Assembly (NCBI RefSeq): GCF_900343155.1
Contig: NZ_OUNG01000004.1
Coordinates: forward strand, 226,159 to 290,158
Direction: 5' to 3'
Origin: Lactimicrobium massiliense
GTDB taxonomy: Bacteria; Bacillota_I; Bacilli_A; Erysipelotrichales; Erysipelotrichaceae
DNA: 64,000 bases
Shown here: one piece after another, positions 45,501 through 54,438 of the stretch
Layout of the letters: every line of letters starts with the position of its first letter
How positions within the stretch are numbered: the first letter of the stretch is position 1
Program-made: the position numbers and the translations under genes
The notes under the pieces: model-generated
What the model was told of the DNA's origin: nothing
What the model saw: only the letters and a program-made list of their open reading frames with translations
Database searches by the model: none

Positions 45501-46845
45501 ATGATAGGGCAATCTTTTCCTGATGGCGCAGGTAGAAGAAGAAGGCAATGGAACTCAGTGTCCAGGTCAGAGGATATACCCAGTAGGCAAGCAGGATATT
45601 GTGCCACACCAGGCCGATGGTAAACAGGATGGTGACACGGACTGCACACCAGCAGAACAGCATGACAGCCATCGGTACCATTGGCTTGCCCAGTCCTCTT
45701 AATACAGCTGAGGCAATATGAGAATAGCCAACCAGAAAGTAGAAGAAACCGGTGACTCTGGCTCTGCCTGCCCCATACACAATGACATCGGGATCACGGT
45801 TGAATAAGCCAACAATCTGCGGGGCAAAGAGGAAGAACAGGACGCCCATGATCTCAATCATGGTCAGTGATACAGCAAAGCCAAAGTGCATGCCCTTTCT
45901 GACTCTCTCATATTTCTGCGCGCCCATATTCTGGGAGATATAGGTTGTCATCGCCATGGAAAAGGCGGTAACCGGCAGGAAGATGAAACCCTCCGCCTTG
46001 GTGCTGGCACCGATGCCGGCAATGGCCATGGCACCGAAACTGTTGATATAGGACTGAATCAGGATGTTGGAAATATCAATGACCGATCCCTGCAGAGCTG
46101 TAGGCAGGCCGTAATCTGTAATCTGCTTCAAACTTTCCTTATCAAAAGCAATATGCGTGATATGCAGGCAGACAGGCTCCGGTGCTTTTAACAGCCTGAT
46201 GAAAACCAGGATCGCAGTCAGTACTTCTGACATCACGGTAGCGATGGCCGCCCCATCCACACCCATGTGGAATACCGCGATAAATACGATATCCAGCACT
46301 ACATTGATCATGGAAGAACAGATCAGATAATATAACGGATGCTTGGAATCACCGGCCGCCTGCAGGATGCCGGTCATGGTGTTGTACATGATCAGACCGC
46401 CAAAGCCGGCAAAGTAGATGCGCAGATAAAGACTGGATAATGGGAAAACATCTGCTGGTGTCTTCATCCAGTGCAGGATGACAGGTGTCATCATGACGCC
46501 AATGATGGTCATGGCAACGCTCAGAACCAGGCCAAGAGCAACTGTTGTGTGAATGGCAAGCTTTGTCTTCCGGCTATCTCCAGCCCCAATGCTGCGAGAG
46601 ATAATGACACCGGCGCCGGTGGAAAAGCCCATGAAAAAGCCGGTGAACAGGAAGACAAGCGAACTGACACCGGATACGGCTGCCAGTGCCTTTGCGCCAA
46701 GGAAGTTGCCGACAATCAGGGAATCTGCGGTGTTGTACATCTGCTGAAACAGATTGCCGACAAACAAAGGGATCGCAAAAAAGATGATCTCTTTGCGAAG
46801 ATCACCTTCGGTCATTAAATGCAGAGATGAGTTTGTACGTTCCAT
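45499..46845 (-). CDS. MATE-family exporter
   Basis: A 448-residue efflux protein with twelve predicted helices in two homologous halves. The N-terminal pattern MTEGDLRKEIIFFAIPLFVGNLFQQ and YNTADSLIVGNFLG is typical of MATE transporters in Bacillota. They exchange cationic drugs or metabolites for sodium or protons. The ribosome site is weak (GGGG). It is a single-gene unit, and its substrate cannot be predicted. Confidence 0.92.
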   Translation of the reverse strand: MERTNSSLHLMTEGDLRKEIIFFAIPLFVGNLFQQMYNTADSLIVGNFLGAKALAAVSGVSSLVFLFTGFFMGFSTGAGVIISRSIGAGDSRKTKLAIHTTVALGLVLSVAMTIIGVMMTPVILHWMKTPADVFPLSSLYLRIYFAGFGGLIMYNTMTGILQAAGDSKHPLYYLICSSMINVVLDIVFIAVFHMGVDGAAIATVMSEVLTAILVFIRLLKAPEPVCLHITHIAFDKESLKQITDYGLPTALQGSVIDISNILIQSYINSFGAMAIAGIGASTKAEGFIFLPVTAFSMAMTTYISQNMGAQKYERVRKGMHFGFAVSLTMIEIMGVLFFLFAPQIVGLFNRDPDVIVYGAGRARVTGFFYFLVGYSHIASAVLRGLGKPMVPMAVMLFCWCAVRVTILFTIGLVWHNILLAYWVYPLTWTLSSIAFFFYLRHQEKIALS

Positions 46846-46882
46846 GCCCCATATATATCACTGCTGTGCTGTTTCTTCAACA

Positions 46883-48340
46883 TCAGTTATTGATATGGTG
46901 ATGGGCAGTGAAACTGTTGCTGCCAAGTTTCTCAAAATGATAGCCATTCGCCAGTCCCCATTCAATGACCCGTGATACAGCATCCACGGAGAATGACTTG
47001 GTATCATGCTGGAGAACGACAGCAGGATAGCCCCTGGCACTGACAGAAGAAATGCCATTTGTAATGTTATCAAACACCTGATCAGAACTGTCAATATTGC
47101 CGGCATCCCCACTGGACACATTCCAGTCAAAGTAATGCAGTCCCTTGGCAGATGCCTGCTGGGTCAGCGTACTCATAATGCCGGAACAGTAGTTTGCAGA
47201 AACGGTATTGGAAGAGCCGCCCGGAAAGCGCATCAGGGATGCATAGCTGCCCGTCTGCTGAAATACACGGGCATTCTGTCTGTTGAAATCTGCCCAGTAG
47301 GCATCCGTACTGGCATAAATCTGACTGTAATTATGCGTCTCTGTATGCACTGCCACTGCATGGCCGCGGCGGTATTCCTCTCCGATCAGAGAATCATCCC
47401 CACGTCCGGTTGTAAAGAATGTTGCCTTGACATTGTACTGATCCAGAATATCCAGCAGTCTTCTTGTATTGTCAGAGGGTCCATCATCAAAGGTCAGATA
47501 GATCGTTTTTGCATCTTCCCTGCCAGAATGGTTCTGAGGCACCGGAATGACATGCACCGTTCTTGTTATGGCTGTACTGTGGCCATAGCTGTCAGATACC
47601 GTATATGTCACCGTATAATCACCCGGTGTACTGGTATCCACACTGCCATCCGTTTCGATCTTATTTGTAACATCATCCTCACTGTCATCCAAGGCAGTAA
47701 CACCAGGATCATACGTGGATCCAGCAAACACTGTCACATCACTGTCATCACCGCCATCCCCAAATGACAATACCGGTGCCTGACGGTCATCATAGACGAT
47801 CCTGCGCACTGCCGATGCATAATTCCCTGCACTGTTTCTGACAGTATACTTCATGTACTGGCCGTCAGTGGTCACAGAAACAGATCCGGTCAGATCTCCA
47901 TCCACTGCATCACTGGCCGAATAGCCTTCTTCCTGATAGGCATGATTGTATGGCGTATAAGCATCCGGATTGCTTGTTAATGTAATCTCTGGTGTGTGGT
48001 AATCTCTTACCTCAACAATCCTTTCAGCACGCTTATGATATCTTCCTTTGCCAGCTTCATACTGAATGGTATACAGTCCCTTTTCATCCACATTTACCGT
48101 ACCGGAAGTCTTCACTTCTGCTTTTTGATGCAGAAATGGCAGGATGCGGTTGGTCAAAACAGCATCCGCCCCCGGATCAATATATGTTTCATTTACCTGC
48201 TGAAAGACATGCGGATCACCACGCAATGTCAGACGCAATGTAAAATGAGTGATGATGCATAATGCAATGATGACAGCAGCCGCAATGGCAATGGACACCG
48301 CTGCCCAGCGACGCAGTTTTCTCTTCCTCCTGTGCTTCAT
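46883..48340 (-). CDS. Polysaccharide deacetylase with Ig-like domains
   Basis: A 485-residue surface enzyme. After a basic start, residues about 12-32 form a membrane anchor; two or three Ig-like (DUF5011-type) domains follow (about 45-265), then a NodB catalytic domain (about 280-475). NodB motifs are complete: TFDDGPSDN, HTETH, RFPGGSSN, DWNVSSGDA and LQHD. The domain probably deacetylates GlcNAc or MurNAc of peptidoglycan, giving lysozyme resistance. Start at 48340 is chosen as the only ATG before the anchor; the ribosome site is poor and a CTG 12 codons upstream is possible. Confidence 0.9.
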   Translation of the reverse strand: MKHRRKRKLRRWAAVSIAIAAAVIIALCIITHFTLRLTLRGDPHVFQQVNETYIDPGADAVLTNRILPFLHQKAEVKTSGTVNVDEKGLYTIQYEAGKGRYHKRAERIVEVRDYHTPEITLTSNPDAYTPYNHAYQEEGYSASDAVDGDLTGSVSVTTDGQYMKYTVRNSAGNYASAVRRIVYDDRQAPVLSFGDGGDDSDVTVFAGSTYDPGVTALDDSEDDVTNKIETDGSVDTSTPGDYTVTYTVSDSYGHSTAITRTVHVIPVPQNHSGREDAKTIYLTFDDGPSDNTRRLLDILDQYNVKATFFTTGRGDDSLIGEEYRRGHAVAVHTETHNYSQIYASTDAYWADFNRQNARVFQQTGSYASLMRFPGGSSNTVSANYCSGIMSTLTQQASAKGLHYFDWNVSSGDAGNIDSSDQVFDNITNGISSVSARGYPAVVLQHDTKSFSVDAVSRVIEWGLANGYHFEKLGSNSFTAHHHINN

Positions 48341-48468
48341 ACTTATCAATCTAGCATGTTTTATTACGGACAGCACACCAAAATATGAATCTTAATCTTT
48401 TCTTAAGAATAGATTGTTCTTTTCTGTGCCTTTCTTTCGGGATACAATCATGCACAGGAGATCAGATC

Positions 48469-49479
48469 ATGAAAGTTACGATACCAGAAAATTATCAGCC
48501 GACGCTGGATGTGCGTCATACGCAGGAAGCAATCAAGTATATCCGTGATACATTCCAGCGGGAATTCGGAAAAGAAATGAATTTGTCCCGGGTCAGTGCC
48601 CCGCTGTTTGTGACAAAGGCGAGCGGTCTCAATGACAATCTCAATGGCATTGAGCGTCCAGTTTCCTTTGATGCCCAGGATCTGCCCGGCGAAAAGCTGG
48701 AAGTAGTCCAGTCGCTTGCCAAATGGAAGCGCTGGGCTCTGCAGAAATATCATTTTGAACCAGGTGAAGGCCTGTATACCAACATGAATGCCATCCGCCG
48801 GGATGAACTGCTCGATAACCTGCATTCCATGTATGTAGACCAGTGGGACTGGGAGAAAGTAATCAATAAAGAAGACAGAAATATTCCAATGCTGGAAAGC
48901 ACTGTCCGTACCATCTTCAAAGTCATTAAGCATATGGAACATGAAGTCTGGTACAAATATCCGGAGGCAGTCTGCCATCTGGCAGACGATGTATCCTTCA
49001 TTACAGCTCAGGAACTGGAAGATCTCTATCCGGAGCTTTCCCCGAAAGAAAGAGAAAACAGGATTGTCAAAGACAAAAAGTGTGTCTTCATCATTGGCAT
49101 TGGATCACCATTGAAGAGATCCGGCAAGCCACATGATGGCAGAGCACCAGACTATGATGACTGGAGCCTCAATGGCGATCTGCTGTTCTATCTGCCTTCT
49201 CTTGATCAGGCCCTGGAGATATCATCCATGGGCATCCGCGTAGATGAAGAATCTCTTGTGAAACAGTGCAAAGCTGCCCATTGTGAAGGCAGGCTGCAGC
49301 TGCCATACCATCAGGCCATCCTCCACCATGCAGTTCCCTACACCATCGGCGGCGGCATCGGCCAGTCCAGACTGTGCATGTTATTGCTGAACAAAGCACA
49401 CATCGGTGAAGTTCAGGCTTCCATATGGCCGGATCAGATGGTCAGCCAGTGCCAGGAGCACAATATTCATCTGCTGTAA
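48469..49479 (+). CDS. asnA: Aspartate-ammonia ligase
   Basis: A 336-residue ammonia-dependent asparagine synthetase, related to class II aminoacyl-tRNA synthetases. Start at 48469 behind AGGAG. The N-terminal [13 protein letters not shown] region, RRDE loop and the C-terminal [14 protein letters not shown] motif match AsnA at normal length. No T-box or other leader is evident. Confidence 0.96.
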   Translation: MKVTIPENYQPTLDVRHTQEAIKYIRDTFQREFGKEMNLSRVSAPLFVTKASGLNDNLNGIERPVSFDAQDLPGEKLEVVQSLAKWKRWALQKYHFEPGEGLYTNMNAIRRDELLDNLHSMYVDQWDWEKVINKEDRNIPMLESTVRTIFKVIKHMEHEVWYKYPEAVCHLADDVSFITAQELEDLYPELSPKERENRIVKDKKCVFIIGIGSPLKRSGKPHDGRAPDYDDWSLNGDLLFYLPSLDQALEISSMGIRVDEESLVKQCKAAHCEGRLQLPYHQAILHHAVPYTIGGGIGQSRLCMLLLNKAHIGEVQASIWPDQMVSQCQEHNIHLL

Positions 49480-49491
49480 AACAGGGCAATT

Positions 49492-49536
49492 AAGCCCGGC
49501 ATTTGTCTGTCTGCTGACAGTCATGCCGGGCTTTTT
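49492..49536 (+). terminator. Terminator of asnA
   Basis: AAGCCCGGCAT pairs with ATGCCGGGCTT, an 11-base stem, followed by TTTTT. Confidence 0.88.
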
Positions 49537-49549
49537 CTGTCCTGCTGAT

Positions 49550-49590
49550 AAAAAAAGACAGATTGTCATGCATGTTCACCAGACAATCTG
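49550..49590 (-). terminator. Terminator of the met operon
   Basis: CAGATTGTC/GACAATCTG stem followed by TTTTTTT on the minus strand, just after metQ. Confidence 0.8.
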
Positions 49591-49613
49591 CCGCACATTT
49601 TTCAAAAACTGTT

Positions 49614-50531
49614 TTATTCTTTCTTTCCTGCCAGTTCCTTGAGTTCATCCAGGCTGCTGACTTTTTTGGAGTAAAGGGTCAGTGGTGCGGAGGATGTATC
49701 GCCGATGGCAGTCAGATCATAGCCCTGGGAGTCAATTTCAGACTGGAGGTATGCTTTGTGCTGGAAGGCATTGAGGTCAATTTCACCGGAGTTGAGTGCT
49801 TCATTGGGGAGGTTGTAGGCATCGAATGTCACAACTTCAATGTAGATGCCTGCATCTTCATCATCGAGTACTTTCTGGACGGCTTTCCATACATCTCCGG
49901 TTCCGCAGATGCCGACTTTGATGACTTTCTTGCCTGTGGAGTCTGAGTTGTATCCTTCGATGCTGTCCACAAAGTCCGCATCAACTGTATAGTTTTCATC
50001 ATAGTCAAATGCCGGAACGGAAGAACCTTTGTTCTTTTCAAGGATGTATTCTGCAACGAGCTGAGATTGATAGGCTTTGACAATGGTCTGGTAGTCCGGA
50101 TTGTCCTTGTCAGCCGTTCTGGCCACAATGACATTGATGAACGGATTGTCAGATCCCTTTTCCTGTACCTCCGTAATCAGACCATCCTTCTCAGGAGACA
50201 GTCCTGCCGGAACGGCATAGGTACCGTTGATCGTCGCAGCCGCATAGTCATCCAGTGTGGATACCAGGGTATTGGCTGCTGCCGGGACGATTTCAATGTT
50301 ATAGATATACTTTGTAATGTCAGCCAGTTCCGGTGTATAGCCAGCATTGGGATCCACTTCAATCAGGCCTGCTGAGGCCAGCAGGTTGATGGCTCTTGCC
50401 TGGTTGGTGGCATCGCTTGGCACACCGATCTTGATGGCTTCGGCTGTGGATGATTTGGCGCCGCAGCCTGTTGTAACCAGAGTGCCGGCGGTGAGAACGG
50501 ATACGAGAATCTTCTTAGCTGTGTTATTCAT
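49614..50531 (-). CDS. metQ: MetQ-family lipoprotein, circularly permuted
   Basis: A 305-residue substrate-binding lipoprotein of the methionine ABC transporter. Residues 1-23 are a lipoprotein signal ending LVTTGC. Residues 33-175 match the second half of the NlpA/MetQ fold (IKIGVPSDATNQARAINLL through AYQSQLVAEYILEKNKGSSVPAF, where ordinary MetQ ends). A 25-residue acidic linker follows. Residues 203-305 then match the first half (VIKVGICGTG, VTFDAYNLPNEAL, DLNAFQHKAYL, LYSKKVSSLDELKE). In an ordinary MetQ the SLDEL segment comes directly before the VPSD-type segment. So the natural ends have been joined and new ends opened there. The total length is near normal (E. coli MetQ has 271), and both lobes are complete. 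metI starts 12 bases upstream. Family and operon are sure; binding activity is inferred. Confidence 0.9.
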   Translation of the reverse strand: MNNTAKKILVSVLTAGTLVTTGCGAKSSTAEAIKIGVPSDATNQARAINLLASAGLIEVDPNAGYTPELADITKYIYNIEIVPAAANTLVSTLDDYAAATINGTYAVPAGLSPEKDGLITEVQEKGSDNPFINVIVARTADKDNPDYQTIVKAYQSQLVAEYILEKNKGSSVPAFDYDENYTVDADFVDSIEGYNSDSTGKKVIKVGICGTGDVWKAVQKVLDDEDAGIYIEVVTFDAYNLPNEALNSGEIDLNAFQHKAYLQSEIDSQGYDLTAIGDTSSAPLTLYSKKVSSLDELKELAGKKE

Positions 50532-50543
50532 TTTTCTATCTCC

Positions 50544-51236
50544 TTATTTAAAAAGTTTTTTATTTACAGACGCATGTGCCAGTGAATTTCCCACCAGCTG
50601 CAGCAGTGATACAAAGACGAGCAGAAATAATACGCAGAGATTGACAACATCCTGATAGTACATGTTCTGTCCCTGATTGATGGCAAAGCTGCCGATGCCT
50701 CCGGCGCCGACAGCACCAGCTGAGGTGGTCAGGCCAACCAGGGAGATGGATGTGATTGTGACGGCGCGGAACAGATCAGGCAAGGCTTCATGAAGATAGA
50801 CGCGGTAGATGATGCCAATGGCGCCGCTGCCCATGGCACGGGCTGCTTCGATCTTACCGGGATCCACGTCGCTCAATGCACTTTCTACCTGTCTGGCAAA
50901 GAAGGGAACGGCACCGAAGACCAGTGGGACAATGGCACCGGTTACGCCAATGGAAGTACCGGTAATGAATCTTGTCAGCGGGATCAGGAAGATCAGCAGG
51001 ATAATGAAGGGAATGGACCGGAAGATGTTGGTAACAATCTCCAGAATGACATGAATGCCTTTATTGGGGCGGATGCCGTCGGATCTTGTGACGACCAGCA
51101 GGATGCCAAGAGCACCGCCGATGACCAGAATCCAGATGCCGGCAATGAAGAACATCTGAAAGGTTGCCTGCAGGCTTTCCAGGAACATGTTCCAGTATTT
51201 GACGACATTTGGAAACAGGCTTTGAAACAGACTCAT
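50544..51236 (-). CDS. metI: Methionine ABC transporter permease
   Basis: A 230-residue permease with five predicted helices. The coupling segment (EAARAMGSGAIGIIYRVYLHEALPDL) is the standard ABC permease EAA loop. It overlaps metN by four bases. With MetN and MetQ it forms a D/L-methionine importer. No unusual feature. Confidence 0.94.
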   Translation of the reverse strand: MSLFQSLFPNVVKYWNMFLESLQATFQMFFIAGIWILVIGGALGILLVVTRSDGIRPNKGIHVILEIVTNIFRSIPFIILLIFLIPLTRFITGTSIGVTGAIVPLVFGAVPFFARQVESALSDVDPGKIEAARAMGSGAIGIIYRVYLHEALPDLFRAVTITSISLVGLTTSAGAVGAGGIGSFAINQGQNMYYQDVVNLCVLFLLVFVSLLQLVGNSLAHASVNKKLFK

Positions 51237-52312
51237 GCTTTCACTCCTTCCACTCTGACACCCCTGTTTTCAAGATAGGCAAGGGCTTTTTCGATATTTT
51301 CTCTGGTGCCTCTGACACTGGCAATGATGGCACCCAGAGCACTGTCTTCCACCAGATCGACATTGGCCAGGACAATGGAGACATTGACATCGAACTCACG
51401 TGAGACAATGGAAATCAGGGCATCTCCTACAGATTCTCTGGTGAAGACAAGTTTAACCAGACGGCTGTCAGAGGATGAAAGTGCCATGCCTGCCTGATGC
51501 TTTAACAGCTCTGAGATTTTGTTCAGACCGCTCGAGCTTTCCACAAACTTCTTTGTGATCGGCTGCTTCGGCGAGGCAAAGATGTCATAGACTGCACCTT
51601 CTTCAACGATCTTTCCGTTTTCCATGACGGCAACTTTGTCCGCAATCTCCTTGATCACTGCCATTTCATGGGTAATGACGACCAGGGTGAGGCCAAGCTC
51701 TTTGTTCAGCTTCTTCAGCAGGGCAAGGATGGATTCCGTCGCATCAGGGTCCAGAGCACTGGTTGCTTCATCGCACAGGAGTATCTGAGGCTCTGCCGCA
51801 AGGGCTCTGGCAATGGCAACCCGCTGTTTCTGACCGCCAGACAGCTGAGAGGGATAGGCATCACGCTTGTCTGAAAGATTGACAAGGGCAAGCAGGTGAT
51901 CCACTCTGTCTGCTATCTGTTTTCCTGACAGATGGCGGTAGCGCAGTGAATAAGCCACATTGTCAAATACTGTGCTGCGGTCCAGCAGATTGAAGTGCTG
52001 GAAGATCATGCCAATGGAATGGCGCAGATGACGCAGATCCTTTTCTCTGAGCTGTGTCTGCCGGCCGTCTTTTTCCAGCAGAAGTCCTTCCTTGTCGGCA
52101 TGCACCGTACCGAAGCCATCGATGGAAATCGTGCCTGACTGCGGCTTTTCCAGAAAGTTGATGCAGCGCACCAGCGTACTTTTGCCAGCGCCGGAATAGC
52201 CGATCACCCCAAAGACTTCTCCTTTGCCAATGCTGAAAGAGACATCATTGACGGCATGAACCTGACTGCTGTTCAGGTCATAGGTTTTATTTAAATGCGA
52301 TATTTCAATCAT
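51233..52312 (-). CDS. metN: Methionine ABC transporter ATPase
   Basis: A 359-residue ATPase starting at 52312 behind AAGGGAG. Walker A is GYSGAGKST, the signature LSGGQKQR, Walker B LLCDEATSALD and the H-loop His is in VITHEM. The C-terminal part (about 280-355) is a NIL domain, which in MetN binds methionine and inhibits transport. It lies 13 bases after the M20 hydrolase gene. Confidence 0.95.
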   Translation of the reverse strand: MIEISHLNKTYDLNSSQVHAVNDVSFSIGKGEVFGVIGYSGAGKSTLVRCINFLEKPQSGTISIDGFGTVHADKEGLLLEKDGRQTQLREKDLRHLRHSIGMIFQHFNLLDRSTVFDNVAYSLRYRHLSGKQIADRVDHLLALVNLSDKRDAYPSQLSGGQKQRVAIARALAAEPQILLCDEATSALDPDATESILALLKKLNKELGLTLVVITHEMAVIKEIADKVAVMENGKIVEEGAVYDIFASPKQPITKKFVESSSGLNKISELLKHQAGMALSSSDSRLVKLVFTRESVGDALISIVSREFDVNVSIVLANVDLVEDSALGAIIASVRGTRENIEKALAYLENRGVRVEGVKA

Positions 52313-52325
52313 TCTTTCTCCCTTC

Positions 52326-53537
52326 TTACAGCGGCAGTTCCTTCTGATGTGCAACATGCCATGCATGGTCTTCCTTCACCTTCTGCAGCAGGGCTTCATC
52401 CTCCAGCAGATCAAGTGCTGTATCTGCCAGCACCGCTGCACCCAGGCCGATGGCATCCAGTCCCTTCTGACTGCAGGCAGCCCTGACAAAGTCGGGTGAA
52501 TGGCCGGCAATCTTTGTGCTGGAAATGCCAATATGCGGCTGAATCGCAGGGACAACCTGAGATACATTGCCCACATCCGAGCTGCCCGGCTGCACCGTGT
52601 CTGGCTTGTGTGTGATCTGCTGTCCGAACAGGTTCAGATTCTTTTCATAGATGGCATCCAGGGATGGTGTGACGACCATGTTTTCCACCAGGTTCTGATA
52701 CAGCTTGATTCTGCCGGTGCATCCCGTTGCCAGAGCTGCGCCCTTGACAATGTTTTCCACCTTGGCATACAGCTCATGCAGCGTATCAATATCTGCTGCC
52801 CGGATATACCACTTGGAATTGGTATGCTCCGGAATGACATTGGGCGCCGTGCCGCCCTCGGTGATGATGCCGTGGATCCGGATGCGGTTTGTCAATTGCT
52901 GACGGAGGACGGAGATACCGTTATAGACAAGAATCTGCGCATCCAGGGCATTGATGCCATCCTGGGGATCACCAGCCGCATGGGCAGCTCTGCCATCAAA
53001 GGTGATATCCACCGGTGCACAGGCATAATTCCGGGATGACAGATAGTGCTTGTCATCGCCGCCGGGATGCACGCACAGGGCAAAGTCCACATCTTTGAAA
53101 TAGCCTTCTCTGACAAAGGAACCCTTGGCACTGCCATTCTCACCGCCCTCTTCACCAGGGGTGCCATAGACTCTGACCTCACCGCCGGTTTCATCAATGA
53201 CCTGCTTTAAAGCTGCAGCGGCCAGAGACGAGGTGGCGCCGAACAGATTGTGTCCGCAGCCGTGGCCAAGACCTGCAAGAGCGTCATATTCTGCCAGGAA
53301 GACCGCCACCGGGCCTGGCCTGGACGATTTGTACCTTGCCGCAAAGCCTGTGCGGTGCCCGGCTGCGGGCAGCTCGATGTCAAACCCTTCTTTGGATAAC
53401 TGCTCTGATAATGTCTGACTGGCAAAGAATTCATAATTGGATACCTCCGGCTTGTCATGAATCGCAAGCGAAATCTTCTGATACACAGGCAGCTGTGCCT
53501 GTACAAATGCATTGATTCTTTCTTTTCTTTCACTCAT
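52326..53537 (-). CDS. M20-family amidohydrolase
   Basis: A 403-residue metallohydrolase of the M20D/AbgB type, starting at 53537 behind GAGGG. Metal-site segments are AEYDALAGLGHGCGHN, GTPGEEGG and the C-terminal GISSTKIAGHSPDF. A dimerisation lid is present in the middle. Being the first gene before metN-metI-metQ and behind a methionine-codon leader, it most likely releases methionine or cysteine from an N-acylated or peptide-like precursor. The exact substrate is inferred from context only. Confidence 0.88.
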   Translation of the reverse strand: MSERKERINAFVQAQLPVYQKISLAIHDKPEVSNYEFFASQTLSEQLSKEGFDIELPAAGHRTGFAARYKSSRPGPVAVFLAEYDALAGLGHGCGHNLFGATSSLAAAALKQVIDETGGEVRVYGTPGEEGGENGSAKGSFVREGYFKDVDFALCVHPGGDDKHYLSSRNYACAPVDITFDGRAAHAAGDPQDGINALDAQILVYNGISVLRQQLTNRIRIHGIITEGGTAPNVIPEHTNSKWYIRAADIDTLHELYAKVENIVKGAALATGCTGRIKLYQNLVENMVVTPSLDAIYEKNLNLFGQQITHKPDTVQPGSSDVGNVSQVVPAIQPHIGISSTKIAGHSPDFVRAACSQKGLDAIGLGAAVLADTALDLLEDEALLQKVKEDHAWHVAHQKELPL

Positions 53538-53551
53538 CTTCTTACCCTCAT

Positions 53552-53585
53552 AAAAAGGCACCCGCGAATACCTCACGGGTGCCTT
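53552..53585 (-). terminator. Attenuator terminator before the met operon
   Basis: A 10-base stem AAGGCACCCG/CGGGTGCCTT with an 11-base loop and TTTTT on the minus strand, only 15 bases before the M20 start codon. Its first arm on the RNA (CACCCGT, 53581-53575) is also complementary to ACGGGTG at 53649-53643 inside the leader ORF. This gives an alternative antiterminator pairing. Confidence 0.85.
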
Positions 53586-53613
53586 GCAAATGCAGATTGG
53601 GTCACATAAAAAC

Positions 53614-53697
53614 CTATGATCCCCTGTCAACACAGCTGTGATCACCCGTTAACCATCTGCACATGCACATCATCATCGTTGTCTTAGCTGTGTTCAT
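53614..53697 (-). CDS. Met/Cys-rich leader peptide of the met operon
   Basis: A 27-codon ORF starting ATG at 53697, nine bases after GGGAG, and ending TAG at 53614-53616. Codons 8-13 are ATG ATG ATG TGC ATG TGC (Met-Met-Met-Cys-Met-Cys). The next codons include TGCAGAT (53661-53655), which can pair with ATCTGCA at 53597-53591; a bit further, ACGGGTG can pair with the arm of the terminator. A ribosome stalled on the Met/Cys codons would cover TGCAGAT, free ACGGGTG and prevent termination. The codon run, ribosome site, competing pairings and terminator together make this a credible attenuator. No S-box, T-box or SAM-II-like motif is seen. Confidence 0.8.
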   Translation of the reverse strand: MNTAKTTMMMCMCRWLTGDHSCVDRGS

Positions 53698-53725
53698 ATT
53701 CTGCATCTCCCTTTCTATGCCAATC

Positions 53726-53753
53726 ATTTTACAAGGAATGTTTCAGAAAGCAA
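53726..53753 (-). promoter_or_regulatory. Promoter of the met operon
   Basis: TTGCTT (53748-53753) and TAAAAT (53726-53731) on the minus strand with a 16-base spacer. Transcription would start near 53719, about 20 nt before the leader ORF. Confidence 0.6.
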
Positions 53754-53802
53754 TTTCAAGAAATCAATGCTCAGTTATAGCTTTTGCTTATGAGAATATG
53801 TA

Positions 53803-54438
53803 TTACTGATTGATCCAGCTTTCATCCTCAGGATGATCGCGGAATGCCAGCAGTCTCTTGATATCACGTTCTTTGATATAGCCTTCCTCTGCTGCACAGG
53901 CCGCAATCGTATCAAAGTCGGTCAGTGATATATTTGCAACATCGTTGTCTGCCAGTCTCTTTGCGGCTTTGGCCATGCCATAGGTCACAATGGACGCAAT
54001 GCCAAGTACTTCTGCCCCGGCATCCCGCAGAACATTGACCACATCCACGCAGCTGCCTGCTGTAGAGATCAGATCTTCGATGACCACGGCCTTCTGTCCA
54101 GGCAGAATCTTCCCTTCGATCTGGTTCTTACGGCCATGGTCCTTGGAGCCCGTGCGGACATAGCCCATGGGCAGATTGAGGATCTGGGCAGTAATGGCCG
54201 CATGGGCAATGCCCGCTGTCGAGGTACCCATCAGAATCTCTGCATCGGGATATTTCTCTTTGATCATTTCGGCAAGACCGTTTTCCACATCATTTCTGAC
54301 CTGTACATCGGACAGTGTCAGACGATTATCACAGTAAACAGGTGATTTCATGCCGCTGGCCCAGGTAAAGGGATCATCCGGCTGAAAGAAGACCGCTTTG
54401 ATCTTCAGCAAGTCCTTTGCAATGATTTCGCTTCTCAT
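53803..54438 (-). CDS. pyrE: Orotate phosphoribosyltransferase
   Basis: A 211-residue enzyme starting at 54438 behind AAAGGAG. The PRPP motif reads VVIEDLISTAGS, with the acidic pair expected, and a lysine-rich loop (RTGSKDHGRKNQIEG) is near the active site. It makes OMP from orotate. Last gene of pyrK-D-F-E; its start overlaps pyrF by four bases. Confidence 0.95.
   Translation of the reverse strand: MRSEIIAKDLLKIKAVFFQPDDPFTWASGMKSPVYCDNRLTLSDVQVRNDVENGLAEMIKEKYPDAEILMGTSTAGIAHAAITAQILNLPMGYVRTGSKDHGRKNQIEGKILPGQKAVVIEDLISTAGSCVDVVNVLRDAGAEVLGIASIVTYGMAKAAKRLADNDVANISLTDFDTIAACAAEEGYIKERDIKRLLAFRDHPEDESWINQ

Noticed and set aside
49614..50531. metQ as a fusion of two full tandem MetQ copies
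   Set aside because: Only one complete set of MetQ segments is present in about 280 residues, and each half occurs once.
53537..53720. S-box (SAM) riboswitch or T-box before the met operon
   Set aside because: The conserved S-box core and the T-box AGGGTGG segment are both absent; the terminator is present, but the Met/Cys leader ORF explains the leader better.
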